A stretch of DNA of 64,000 bases, taken from Tetrapyrgos nigripes. Its lineage: Eukaryota > Basidiomycota > Agaricomycetes > Agaricales > Campanellaceae. The notes under the pieces are model-generated. The model had not been told where the DNA came from. It did no database searches and saw only the letters and a program-made list of their open reading frames with translations. Where the stretch lies: positions 1-64,000 of the forward strand of contig JAACJM010000200.1 of assembly GCA_013368315.1 (NCBI GenBank), read 5' to 3'. Position 1 is the stretch's first letter; each line of letters opens with the position of its first letter. Made by a program: the position numbers and the translations under genes. This document shows, one piece after another, positions 24,084 through 35,040 of the stretch.

Positions 24084-25172
24084 ATGTCGGAAAAAATGCA
24101 ATTGCCGAATCAGGCCTTACCTGGGCTGATGTGGCCTGATGAATCCATCAGCGAAACGCCCCAGTGGTCAGAGGGATAAGGACAAAAAAGTCCTGATAAG
24201 CATGATCATACTGATCAGGATGACCGAACTGAGAAGGCCTGATCAGTGGATGGCAGAGCAATATCCAAAAGCAATTCGCCCACTTCCCCTCTACGCGTAC
24301 CGCGTTCACCGGTACCGACTTCAATTCCCATGGGGCGTATTAGAGTCAAGAGTACATACATGCGTATATATAAGGATTACTTGAATGGTAATGAAGGGTC
24401 TACACTAATGAATATATAGGGTACTGGAGCAACTTGTACTTAGCGCGTAAGTAAACAATTAGTTGTTTGTTACTTGACATCTGGGCAAAAGCTATGTCAT
24501 CTTAACGATTTTGATTGCGTAGAGCTCACGGGGACCTTCCATTTTGTTAGGCTGAGCTCTCCCGTTGCGTCCAATACCTGAATCCAGACTGCCAGACCTC
24601 TCCTCAGTTGCATATACCGACTACGGCCTACTCTTTGCATGGAACCTTCCGTTTGGATACTCGGAACTCTTCTCTTTGATTTCCATTCGCGCGGTCTCAG
24701 CTCTCCTTTAGGTAAACACTTGTTCCTTCTTCGATGCTTTCCCAATTTGGGAAGGCAGTTTGGGATTTACCCCTACAACAAATCTCCTCTTCAGAACTCT
24801 ACCAATCTCAAGGAAACAGAGGATTAGTGAAAGCTACTTCCTCAACTGAAAGGATACCGACATTGTTTGCAAAACCACCAAGGTCACTCCAGACGAATTG
24901 AATTGGGCAGTCTTGGCGAACAAAATATTGTAGAGGACTTTGATGATTGATGGTTGCGTACATATATACATCATGGCATGGTCTATCATCGCATTTGTAA
25001 ATTTGTACTGGTATTAGATGAATCTGACCTTCCTTTCCATCCTGACCAGTTGCAAACCTTGGCCCTATCAGAGGTGATTCAGTCTGACGAGCCCTGATTC
25101 GACATGACCACTTACCCGGGCAACCTGATCACGCAGTCAGGCCTGATCAGACAATTGCACTTTTTCCGACAT
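24084..25172. mobile_element. Non-autonomous DNA transposon with TGTCGG terminal inverted repeats
   Basis: The ends are inverted copies. The left begins ATGTCGGAAAAAATGCAATT and the right ends AATTGCACTTTTTCCGACAT. Homology continues inward as a series of CCTGATCAGG-like boxes (24126-24245 on the left, 25080-25150 on the right). The interior, about 1.09 kb, has no transposase and no convincing gene. Target duplication is unclear; flanking TA bases are offset by one. The class is not assigned. It lies 12 bases after the HET gene, so it may supply that transcript's 3' end. Confidence 0.65.
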
Positions 25173-25222
25173 AGTACTACATAGATATTTCGTTCCTATC
25201 ATAATCTTTTTGGAAGTCATTA

Positions 25223-25420
25223 GGGGGGGAGGGGGTCAGAGTTCACGATTCTGGCCTTGATCCAGACACCGATTCGCAACTCGTGAAACGGCCTGAATCG
25301 TCGCTTCAGCTCTGACCGCACTTTTCCAGCAGCGATTCACCATTCCGATTCACCCGTCGGTTCATCCAAGAAATTTACATAATTCCCGCTACGGAGAATC
25401 GTTGAACTCTGACCCCCCCC
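25223..25420. mobile_element. Short MITE flanked by TA
   Basis: About 198 bp, with G-tract-led inverted ends: the left starts GGGGGGGAGGGGGTCAGAGT and the right ends ACTCTGACCCCCCCC, and the next inner bases also match (CACGATTC on the left, GAATCGTTG on the right). Both sides are flanked by TA (25221-25222 and 25421-25422), as in Tc1/mariner-type insertions. There is no coding capacity. Confidence 0.6.
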
Positions 25421-25422
25421 TA

Positions 25423-26681
25423 CTAACAAATGGTGTTGCTATCCGTCTTGCGAGAACCCCGATACTAAAAATCTTGCACAGCGCCCTGAATTTGTGGTGC
25501 TGTATAGTGCTGTTGAAGAATTTTTCGATAGAAGGAGTTGATGACGATCATCGTGAAAGATTCCTAGTCGTGATGGACTCGCAAAACTTGCTGTGAAGTC
25601 CAAGACCGTCCTGCATCACTCATCTTTTTTTCTGTGAGTCCGCCTGGAGAGCAGGCGAGCAAGGCTTCTAAAGAAGAGAATACAATGCCATGAGACTCAT
25701 TCCGCTAAAGCAACGGAGTTGTTCCTGTGATCGTCAATGGTTGAGTCTTCAGCAGGAGTTGATCTTGACAGTCCTAGATGCATGAATGGGCTCTGGGAAC
25801 TGCTGTTAGGATCAACGATGATGAAGACATTACATAGGTGGGTATCAATCTGACGATGTTGCTGAGCCTCATGAACCAAGTGTGACACTGAGACGCGTCA
25901 GTCGGCGTGGTAAGAAAAATCTTAGAGGCCTGACGTTGGTCGATGCTCGACATCTCAAAGTCTCAACGGCATTGACTCCGCTCTCATGAGAACGAGTACA
26001 TACTACAGATCGGGCAGATCTGATATCCCTTGTGGACTCGAAAAATGAGGATTATAGAAACAGGCACAGGTGTTTTTATAAAATCTCTAACTCGAATGAG
26101 ATGCCTGAAGTATTTCGTCGATGACCCTACCGAAAAGCGTGCTCAGTGGCGACGTCGAACGCAAACTCCTGAGGGACTCCGGTTCCCTGCGTAAGTACGA
26201 GAGATTTGCTCTTGATCAACTTGTGATCAACTTATTCCAGGAGAGTTCAAGGGGTTTGCCTCTGCTTCTTCCCTGACTTATGCGTAATCTCTCATGTGGG
26301 TTTCCCGTTTCAAATTAGCATACGCGTTGTTGGGGCCTTCCAGTGACTCAGTTTCGACGCGTGCAGGGTTCGGAGCCGACGGTGACTCGATCAAGCTCGA
26401 TCATGATGTTGACTCGATGCTCCCTGAATCATATTTCATACTAACTTCGGGGAACTTGGGATTCATTTCCACCTACCTCGAAGTGACGAAGGTGATTTTC
26501 CTTACCTTATTAGGCTAAATTAGGTCCGTTCTGCAAGCGCGTCGGTCGTCGGATAGACAAGGAAATTGAATCATTGATTGCCCTGCCAAATCAGTATTTT
26601 TTAGTGATTATTTCCTGATTGCAGAACGGAGCCTTACTCCCGAAGCTGACGACGAGAAGGACCGAGAAGTCCATTCTGGCC
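25423..26681. other. Interval with one possible orphan exon
   Basis: No complete gene is supported. A segment at 26096-26191 (ATG, then CLKYFVDDPTEKRAQWRR, ending at a GTAAGT donor) looks coding, and a possible acceptor (TTATTCCAG) follows at 26240. The frame after it gives no recognisable protein before a stop. It may be a remnant or a small unrecognised gene. Confidence 0.3.
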
Positions 26682-26683
26682 TA

Positions 26684-27717
26684 CAGTTGCGGACAATCAA
26701 AGTCATCAAATTTTTTAGCGGCTGAAATCCTTTTTTTTTGGCCAATTTTTTTTGCGGAATCATACTCAGCTCGACGAAAGGAGTCGAAAACCAATTTTTC
26801 AGGATTTTCCCACGACGAATTAGGTGACGCCAATATTTTGGCTGATTTCAACGCAACGTTGTGTACCTCTGTGAAGGGCCAGAGACCTACGTACACATGT
26901 ATGACTGTATTCTAGCTGAGTAATGACTCAATATGCATCATCGCCGTCTGTGAAACAGCCCTATGCTGCTTCTGTTTACGCACCGCCCACTCCGCTGCCT
27001 TTCCAGTCAAGCCCTTCCGGTATGCGCTCATAAATCGAAATGAGCGATTGATGAATTGACGAATGGTGAGGGCAGGACATGCATTTAACCACTTTTCAGC
27101 TGCTACTCATTCCCAGACTCAAGCTCATCCTCTAGTAGCCAATTGTAACGGGTGTTGCTGTCAAGGAGTGTAGTGACTGTAGGGCCACTCGTGGTAGTTA
27201 ATGTTGCAGGTCCTGCAGTAGGCTTACTCGAAGAGCCGGACTGAAAATCACTAGATATTGGTGGGGGAGGTTTCGGTTGGTTTCTGAGTCCAGTAATATT
27301 GCGACCTCCATGTGGTCGTCGACCTCGAGAGCCATGAGATAATGACATGTCGAGTTAAAGAGCGACTGCGAACGATATCTGATATCGATTGCATAAATAG
27401 CCCATAGATTATGACGTCACTTATGAATAAATTTCCGCTGCAATGGCTCGTAGGATTCTCGAAATTTTTAGGGATTGCAGTCAGAGAGGCAAAAGGAGAC
27501 GATTCCGCACTTTTCCGCGATTTTTCGGCTAAGTTTCGGCTACGCCAATATTTTTGGGGTCATTTTTACAAAATTGGCTATATCTCTTGAACCGCTCGAT
27601 GAATATCGCTCAAAATATTACTGGAACACTCTTTCAGTGAGATCTATCGATCCCGCATATCACCAGGGACCAGCGAAATGGTCGACCAAAGGGGATGACT
27701 TTGACTGTCCGCAACTG
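26684..27717. mobile_element. Mariner-like non-autonomous transposon
   Basis: Terminal inverted repeats of at least 24 bp: the left starts CAGTTGCGGACAATCAAAGT and the right ends ACTTTGACTGTCCGCAACTG. TA dinucleotides flank both ends (26682-26683 and 27718-27719), the duplication expected for Tc1/mariner elements. The 1,034-bp body lacks a DDE transposase. Two AT-rich blocks with GCCAATATTTT also recur inside it in inverted or shifted form. One short minus-strand frame is described separately. Confidence 0.75.
27103..27348 (-). CDS. Short ORF inside the mariner-like element, unrecognised
   Basis: An 81-codon frame with a true ATG and a TAG stop, inside the 1-kb TA-flanked element. The product is Gly/Arg-rich at the start (SLSHGSRGRRPHGGR) and Ser/Thr-rich later, without helix-turn-helix or DDE motifs. 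It is too short for a transposase and may be captured or random sequence. Confidence 0.2.
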   Translation of the reverse strand: MSLSHGSRGRRPHGGRNITGLRNQPKPPPPISSDFQSGSSSKPTAGPATLTTTSGPTVTTLLDSNTRYNWLLEDELESGNE

Positions 27718-27928
27718 TACTAATCACCGACGGACTTTATATACTTTGATCGGCATCATGCCATGAGAAAACGTCAACCAAGTTGGGATCAAAAAGGTGT
27801 GGCGCCTTCGTAAAAAAGCGAACCTCGAAAAAACCCTTGCCTGCATCTTTCTTTCTTCCCTTCCCCTCCTTCCCCTACTTTTCTGTCTTTCCCTTGATCA
27901 AACTATTATAGTCCTCAGCTTCGTCATA

Positions 27929-28685
27929 ATGGTGTTTCGTGAGTCGTCCGTCCGCCTTATCCCAGATGCATGTTCAATGGATCATCCCTTCAATCGCAAT
28001 TCGATTGGATTCAACATTCGTAGTACCCATCCCAAATCTCAACCCGAATGCCTCTGCGGAGGAGAGAGAGTGGGTTACTAATCACTACGCAAAGATAGGT
28101 AAGCTCTTCTGTCCTCGTTATGAAGCTGCGTTCCCATTGATCTCCTTTGATTTTATGACAGGCCTGGTCATCCTTAATTCTCTCGTTTTGGCCTCTGGTC
28201 TTCTCTCCCTCGGTTGCGGGCTTTTGTTCCTCTTTGGAAAACGTATCCGTTCGCGTTGCCAGAAGGCTATCGGCGGTATCACATCTCTTCGGCGTCAATC
28301 CAATCCAACTCTTCCCCGTTCCATGCCACGTACCTTTGCCAGCGCTCCATTTGCCTACGATCTCAGCATCGAGGATGGAAAACATACAGTCATGGTCGGC
28401 GAAATCAAAGTCGATGACGACCACAACGACTCCCAGTCGGACTCGGGCGATCGCGCCGAAAGTCCCATCCGTTTTTCATCTATGCCAGTGTGCAAGAAGA
28501 CTCCGAGCCCAGTAGCGCTGCTTCCTACTGCTATGAACCATACTGTGAATGAGGTTGAGATAACCGAAGCAGGTGGTTGTAGTGAACCACCTCGTCGAGC
28601 CCTCGTCACCGCAGGAAAGCAGAGGTTCAGCGGCCATTGGAATGTTCCCGTTCAGGATGCTATTGATAAGTTGAGGGAGTTGTGA
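27929..28685 (+). CDS. Small single-pass membrane protein, function unknown
   Basis: Three exons (27929-27938, 28024-28098, 28162-28685) give 202 residues. The first exon is ten bases, and the 85-bp first intron ends CATTCGTAG. The N-terminus (PIPNLNPNASAEEREWVTNH) is short and polar. One hydrophobic helix follows at about residues 29-54 (ILNSLVLASGLLSLGCGLLF), then basic residues KRIRSR that favour a cytosolic tail. The tail is Ser/Asp-rich and ends with GHWNVPVQDAIDKLREL. No family is recognised. The second intron (28099-28161) is 63 bp and stop-free, so retention would insert 21 residues at the membrane segment. The gene begins about 210 bases after the mariner-like element. Confidence 0.7.
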
Positions 28686-29174
28686 ATGCTTTTGTTGCTC
28701 TGTATGTATAGTCCATTGTTACTCAGAATGCTCAGTTGCTGATTTTAACTTTTGCTCAGAATTTTGTACACACTGTCGCAGTCGCACCCACTCTGATGAT
28801 CCTGAATATCGTGAAAATACTACCATATGCATATCTGTTATAATCTCCCATATCTCAGCCCATTCTTTGTACCCTACACTCACTTTTTGGCTGGAATCTT
28901 TCCTCTCCTTTTCAATGTACATCTTTACCGGTCTTGAAATGAATCTCCTGTACATATCCATGTAACACTCCCCAGTCGTTTGTCGTGTGTTTGATGAGCA
29001 AAATAATGCAAAGTTGAAAGTGCATACATGCGCACATACATAGCTCTCTAGTAGTACAAGCCCCTGTTACCAGAACAGTAAGTATACATCGACCCGAAAG
29101 AGTATCAGTACATGAAATGAGAAAGAAGAGAAAATATTATACAACAACCGGGTGGTCAAAGGTAAGAAGGATAA
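28686..29174. other. Intergenic region between convergent genes
   Basis: The 3' flanks of the membrane-protein gene (plus strand) and the coiled-coil gene (minus strand). Nothing else is supported. Confidence 0.4.
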
Positions 29175-32100
29175 TCAAAGAGGCCGTAATGAGGCAAAAA
29201 TGTCAACTACAGAGTTCGGGCGGTTGCGTTGACTCGGAATACTTCTAGGAACGGCAACGGTTGGTACTGGTGCAGGACGCACACACGGAAAAGCTCCAGG
29301 CATAGCATTGGCATGTTGAGGAGCTCCAGGTAAAGGCAAAGGCACCGGCGTGGGCCTCGTCTTTGGGTATCTTTCTTGCGGGTTGTACTAATACTTAGTA
29401 TGAGCATTAATATCAGTAATGCATATAGATAGGTCTGTCTATATGAAGGAGGGCTCACCTCGTAGTTCGGTTGCTGCATAGTCCCTGTTCCTCCTCGGTC
29501 TTCCCGGCGATCCTCCCTCAACTCGTCCCTCTCAGCTCTATACCGGTCTCGTTCTGACCTGTAGCGATCCCGGTCGCGTTGAGCATTCTCGGGTTGGGTT
29601 CTTAACGCCGCGTTTTCCTGGTCAAGTTTTTCCGAAAGTCTTCCAGACTCCTCTTGTCGTTGAGTACTTTCCCGACATTGCCTCCCCTGACGTTCCAGTT
29701 CCCTATCCTTCGCTTTAGACGACTCCCCTTCAGTCAGCAGCTCCCGAATAAAATGGTTACGGACTCCAATCGTCAACCACAAGTCCTCCTCACGTTGACG
29801 TAGCTCCCTCTTCGCGTCATCCAGTTCATGAAAGATAATCCCAATGGTGTTGGCTTGAGTTTCCAACTGGCTCTGGAGACGAGACTCTGTATTCTCGTGT
29901 ATCTCTCTCAATTCGGCGTTCTCCCTCCCCAACCGTATACGCATCTGCTCTGTTTCTCTAAGACTCTGTTGTTCCCGGGCATCACGTCCTTGGAGGTCTC
30001 GTCCAAGTCTAGCGGTCTCCTCCTTCTCTCGTGTGAGCTGTGTTTGGAGGGTATCCGTTTGAACACATAATTCGTCTATGACTGAAGCACTCTCGGCCAG
30101 CTGGAGCTCCATATTATCCTGGAGATCGAGATACTCGCGTTGTTCATTGACTAAGTCGGTTTGAGTGGTAGAAAGGCGGTCCCAGGTTTCGCAGAGCTCT
30201 TCGACGAGAGTGGAGTTTTCCTCTCGGAACTTCTTCAACTCGTCTTCCTTCTCCAAAAGCTGCCCTTCTCGTTCAGCCAGTCTCCCTTCCAATTCTCTAA
30301 CCCGTTCCATCAGCAGCTCTGCCTCTCGATCTCGATCTCGTTCCTGTTCTCGTTCCACTTCCACATTCTGATCCTGGTCCCGCTCCCGCTCCAAGTGAGA
30401 CACATCGGATTGAACCATCTCATCTGGCGGTACAGAAGAAGCACCAGTACCAGCTTGAGCTCTAGCTTCAACGTCTTCAAGTTCGGCTGCACGAGATAGG
30501 TCTGAGGATGTCGGTGCTGGCGTAAAAGTATAATAACAATCCTGGTTTGGGGATTGGATGTGGATGTATGCGTGGTTGGAATTGACATTGGAGTCCAAGC
30601 TGAAAACGAGAGCAGCAGGAACGGACTCGACGACCTGAATATGTTGAATAGCCCCAGCAGCCCGAGCCTGCGTCTGAGTCTGAGTATCAACACCGTCATC
30701 CTCGACACCACTAGTATTGCTGGGGTTGACATCCTCAACCTCAACCACAACCGTGACTGAGGCTGTTGACAATAATAAACCCAGAGACGCAGACGGAGAC
30801 GGAGAATGAAAAAAAGAAGAGGGTGCAGAAGCCTGAGCCTGAGGTGCAGAACGCGTCGCAGACTCCGAGGCATCTGCAACAGGACGACCACTCTCGTTGT
30901 CAGGTTGGAGATCCTCTATAGCGTTGGGACTGAAAAGAGAACGAGAAGGGGAAGGAGTATCCATGTATTCTAGACCCAATGAACCTTCAGAGTCAGGCTC
31001 GGACTCGGGATGGACACGAAGGATTGGGGGTTGACTGACAATGCCGCTGCAACCACCAATGTCAGCATCAGCGTCAACGTCAACGGCAGCAGCAGGACTG
31101 CGAGAGGGAGAGGTTGGCACAGGGATAGGGACAGAAACTGGAGCAGGGTTAGAATCAGGGATGAGGATAGACGAGACGAGACGAGCATCACCTGTACCAT
31201 GAGCATTGACATCAAGGTCATTGGCAGCGTTCTCGAGGACAAGAACAGGTACTACACTCGGCGAGAAGGATGGAGAGACCGGAGGAGAGAAAGATGAAGA
31301 AGATGGTGAAGAAGGATAGGGAGAGAGGTCGGGGTCGTGACTAGTGGGGGTTTGAGTTTGACTCTGGCTATGGCTCTGCTGCTGGAGTTGGACATGCTGG
31401 ATATTCTCGTCAGGCACGTTGTCGTTGTCGTTGCCTTGGCCTTGGCCGGCTAATACGGGTGCTGATAGCGACGGATGAGGTGGAGAAGACGGCTGAGAAG
31501 GGGAAGGGGAAGGATATGAACTGTCGGCGTATTCCAGTACCCATGAGCCAGAATCAAAGTCAGAGTTTGATTGAGAGTGATACTCGGACTCAAAGGTGGC
31601 TGCTTCTCGACGCTGGCCTTGACGGGAAGCGGTGATAGCGTTATCGTCGTCGCTAGGGCCTGGATGGGTATACGAAGGAGGGGTACATGAGTTTGTGGGA
31701 GCGCTGGCGGCGTGCTGCTGAAAAAACAATCGTTAGAGACAAAGAAGTTAGCAGTAGCAGAGCGATATCGTACCTGAGGTTGAGAAGCTTCATCATCATT
31801 ACTATCAAATTCGTACTGCAAACTAAATCCGCAATCGCTGTAGCTTGAGCCTGGGTTAGTTTCCGTCAAACTAGACTCGGAAGATATATCAGAGTCTTCA
31901 TCCGAGTCGCTAACGGTGGTTCGCTGAAAGAAAAGATGGAGTTAAGTACTTTAATAAATGGATCAGCCTGTGTAGAACGCACCTGTCGATCATGATCGTG
32001 GTCTATATCCTCTTCAGCATCAACAAAGACGTCGGACTCGGAGCTCTTCCCAGCGAGGTCTTTCAATGCAGAGTCGCTATTGGCGATGTCATTTTTAAGG

Positions 32101-32306
32101 TGCTGAGGACTGAAGCCTGTATATGAGGCGAGCGAAGACTGAAGGATGAAAGAACTGTTTAGCTCGCTCGGACACGATAAACGACCCATTTTACTCACCT
32201 CGTCAGTAGAAAGGCCATTTTCGACAGTAGCGGTGCGGTCCGTTGCGTCCTCGTAATCGCGCTGTTCTCTTTGAGACTCGCTTGGGGTGCTTTCAACGCT
32301 GCCCAT
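29175..32306 (-). CDS. Long coiled-coil protein with acidic Ser/Pro-rich N-terminal half
   Basis: Five exons (32199-32306, 31983-32138, 31774-31923, 29459-31717, 29175-29387) join to 961 residues. The first ~580 residues are low-complexity, rich in Ser, Pro, Asp and Gln, with a DHDHDRQ segment and many acidic clusters. Residues about 590-885 are an almost uninterrupted charged coiled coil (for example ELEGRLA,EREGQLLEKEDEL and later RYRSERDRYRAERDELRED). The final exon gives a Pro-rich tail ending VVDIFASLRPL. No motor, kinase or membrane segment is seen. It may be a scaffold or tether, but no family can be named. The acceptor at 31718 follows a CAGCAG repeat, so two acceptors three bases apart are possible. 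Two introns (60 and 59 bp) are short and in one phase. Confidence 0.75.
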
Positions 32307-34406
32307 GATATGAGTGGTATCTCAGAAAGAGATTTGCCGAAAGTGACCGCGTTTCGTTTCCTTTCAAGTACCCATCCAACACGGCCCTGGTCATGAGACT
32401 TGCACTTTGACTAGAGCACTTCACCGAAAAGGGTGACAAGGCCTCTCAATGTGGTCGACGCCCATGGAAGAAGCAAGAATTGAAAGAGAAGATGATGACA
32501 TTGACATTGACAAGAGAGATTGACTGAGTCACATGTTCATGGTGACCGCGCCCAATAACATTTACCCTTGGTTGACTCCATACGCGTTTTTATACGGCTG
32601 CACCTCCTAACCTATCGTGTACTGAACACATGTCCCAAGGAAGCTATACGAGCTGTGAACCCGTGCCTTCGGCACGATGACTCGCTATCGCTTGCACCTG
32701 CCTACAGCACGGATTCACAGCTCGCCGGGGCTGCGCCCCTGGACCCCGCTCACTCGGCTGCCGCCTCGTTCTTGACAATGGGGGTATATATACAGGGTTA
32801 CTTATTATGAGGACTCACTTGGCACTACACACCTCAAAAAAGGATATGGTTGGGGTATGGCCATTAGTAACATCACAGCACCATCTTCTCATTCTAACCA
32901 ACTCAGATTATAATCCACTCGGACCTTCAGCTCTTGCTCTTTTTTATTATTAAGCTCTGGACTTCCCTCACTTGGCACTGCACACCTTGAAAAAGGGTAT
33001 ATACATGGTTATTATAAGCATTAGTTTTTGAGAACTTGGTTCAAGCCTACATTGGTTTAGTTTCAGTCCTCTCAAAACACACACAGTAAATATACTCTGT
33101 ACTGTCCTTCATAGTCATTAAAATTTGAAAAATTCTGTGCATTAGTGTTGAGGATGTTATGTGCCAAAGCCAGGCCAGACTTACTGAGATTATACTACCC
33201 CTGCCACTATTTCACATTTTTATCATACATATGCTGTACATTACATACTTACCATTGAGGATGTGCAAGGATACTATCAGCCACCCCCACCCCCACCCCC
33301 ACCCCCATATCTACCCACATCCTCCCACTCACACCTCCAAATCTTCCTCCATCATTATTAGTTAACTATGATAACAAAATTCCAGACACCCTTCCTCATT
33401 CTCCTTCTCTTGCATACAGTCACCTGAGGAAAGTATGCTTTCTTACAATTTACTAATAGTTGACCTCAGTATGGTGGAATCTAAGGCTTTTTTGAGCTAT
33501 CTACATCTTCATATATTTTACAGGGACCTTTTTGCTATATTCATTGAGGTATGTAGCATATATGCTGTGGAATATAGGTAGTAAAGTTTGCCTGGGAAAA
33601 CAGACAGACAGGGGCTTATTACAGTACTATAGACTGGGTCAGAGGAAAAGGGAAAGAGAAAAAGTTTGTTCTTGAAGAGTTTGGTCTGGGAATATTCACA
33701 TTGAAAATGCACCTCTGAGATGCACAGAGTCAGTAATTGAGGCAGTCATTGATTCATAAATCAGCCTTACATGTACCACAGTTGAGGCTCTCTGGTACCT
33801 CAATATAGCTTTAGAAGTAGAGCAAAGACACAGAAAGTGTCCAAGTCACACTACATAGACAAAAGTTTGCGGACATGAGGCAGATGTTTAGGTTTCATAA
33901 GTTTAGGTTTGCAGTTTGCGCGCGCCAGTATGTACATCGCGTGGCCTCAATGGAAATAGCGGCAGTAAGGCGCGGCCGTGTTTCCGTCTGAAGGCTGCGC
34001 AGATCACGTGAATTTGTGCCTTACTCGGTTAATTAGCTGTCGAAATCCTCACACGGGTAGTCGCATTCTATATAGATGACGAAGTACCAACGGGTATGAT
34101 ACGAAGAAAAGGACTGCATATATAGCCTTTCATCTTTGCTTTGACACTGCGTGTATCTGGGGATCATTGCTGTACTACATATATGTAGTGCTATGTAAAC
34201 ATGACCTGCCACAGCCCTGTGGTTGACCTTCATATAGTGCCTACTCATGAGTAGTATGTATACAATCCCAAGGCTTCCGTCTCTATGACCTGTCCAAAAT
34301 ACTTATGTCGGTGTGGGCCACTGTATACTACAGTGGCAGGTACAAGTCCTGATCCCATTGCCCAAAAATTGAATTACTGACTCTGAAGAGGTAGATGTGG
34401 GCCATG
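32307..34406. other. Gene-free region with hairpins and short repeats
   Basis: No gene is supported. At 32649-32770 lie three GC-rich hairpins: an 18-bp inverted repeat (GAGCTGTGAACCCGTGC against GCACGGATTCACAGCTC), CGTGCCTTCGGCACG inside it, and GGGGCTGCGCCCC after it. A block at 32813-32875 (CACTTGGCACTACACACCT) is repeated at 32967-33030. A CCACCC run occupies 33280-33307. The rest is AT-rich and ends at the Ngaro boundary. Confidence 0.45.
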
Positions 34407-34408
34407 CA

Positions 34409-34554
34409 CTTTTCGGAAACGAGTATCCTTTCACACGAAACGGACTGCAAACACATTCTGTCGTTTTGGGCAGACGGCGGAAAATTTATTCCGAGAAACT
34501 TGTGAATAAAATTTCGGAGTCAGGGATGTCCAGAAGGAAAAAGGTACGACCACC
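34409..34554 (-). repeat. Ngaro B2 terminal repeat
   Basis: About 145 bp, matching B1 (40146-40290) in the same orientation; both contain GGGATGTCCAGAAGGAAAAA and end GGTACGACCACC. Its left edge is the outer end of the element. Confidence 0.8.
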
Positions 34555-34632
34555 CAATCCTTCTGGATGACAGACTGCTGTAAGATCCGTATGTGTGTAG
34601 GATGTATATATGTAATTGAAATGTACTTAAAG

Positions 34633-35026
34633 TGTAAGAGAATAGTACTTGTAAGTAAAAGTACTCAGGGTTCACACAACATAGTGGGAACAACTTGATT
34701 GAATGTACTACAGTACCTGTAAGAGAATAGTACTTGTAAGTAAAAGTACTGTAGTTAATATAATGGAATCAGTTATATATATATGGGTAAGTGTAGGTAT
34801 AAAGGACACACCTCAGGCCTCAGGCCTCAGGGTTCACACAATGTAGTGGGAACAACTGAGGTGTGTCAGACGAGGTTGTACAGTATATGTGAGGCTCGGT
34901 GCAGGCAGATCAGATACATACACAAACAGATATGAGGCGGGAACAGAGAGAGGTAACGACAATAGGAAAAAGGAATAGGAGCATAAATATAAAAGGAAAT
35001 TGATGTAGGGACTCGTTTCTTCAACA
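34633..35026 (-). repeat. Copia 3' LTR
   Basis: 394 bp. Inside, a block beginning TGTAAGAGAATAGTACTTG is present twice (34633 and about 34717). On the minus strand it begins TGTTGAAGAAAC next to the polypurine tract at about 35027-35036. Confidence 0.85.
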
Positions 35027-35040
35027 CTCCCCCTGAGTGC

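Noticed and set aside
30310..30891. Leu/Arg-rich minus-strand frame of 193 codons
   Set aside because: It is an out-of-frame shadow of the coiled-coil gene, whose own frame closes across five exons.
33280..33307. CCACCC repeat considered as telomeric sequence
   Set aside because: It is a short run and not the TTAGGG/CCCTAA type used by most fungi; it looks like an ordinary microsatellite.
33842..33935. AAAAGTTTGCGGACA considered as a Tc1/mariner end
   Set aside because: It resembles the ends of the 26684 element only partly and no inverted partner was found nearby.
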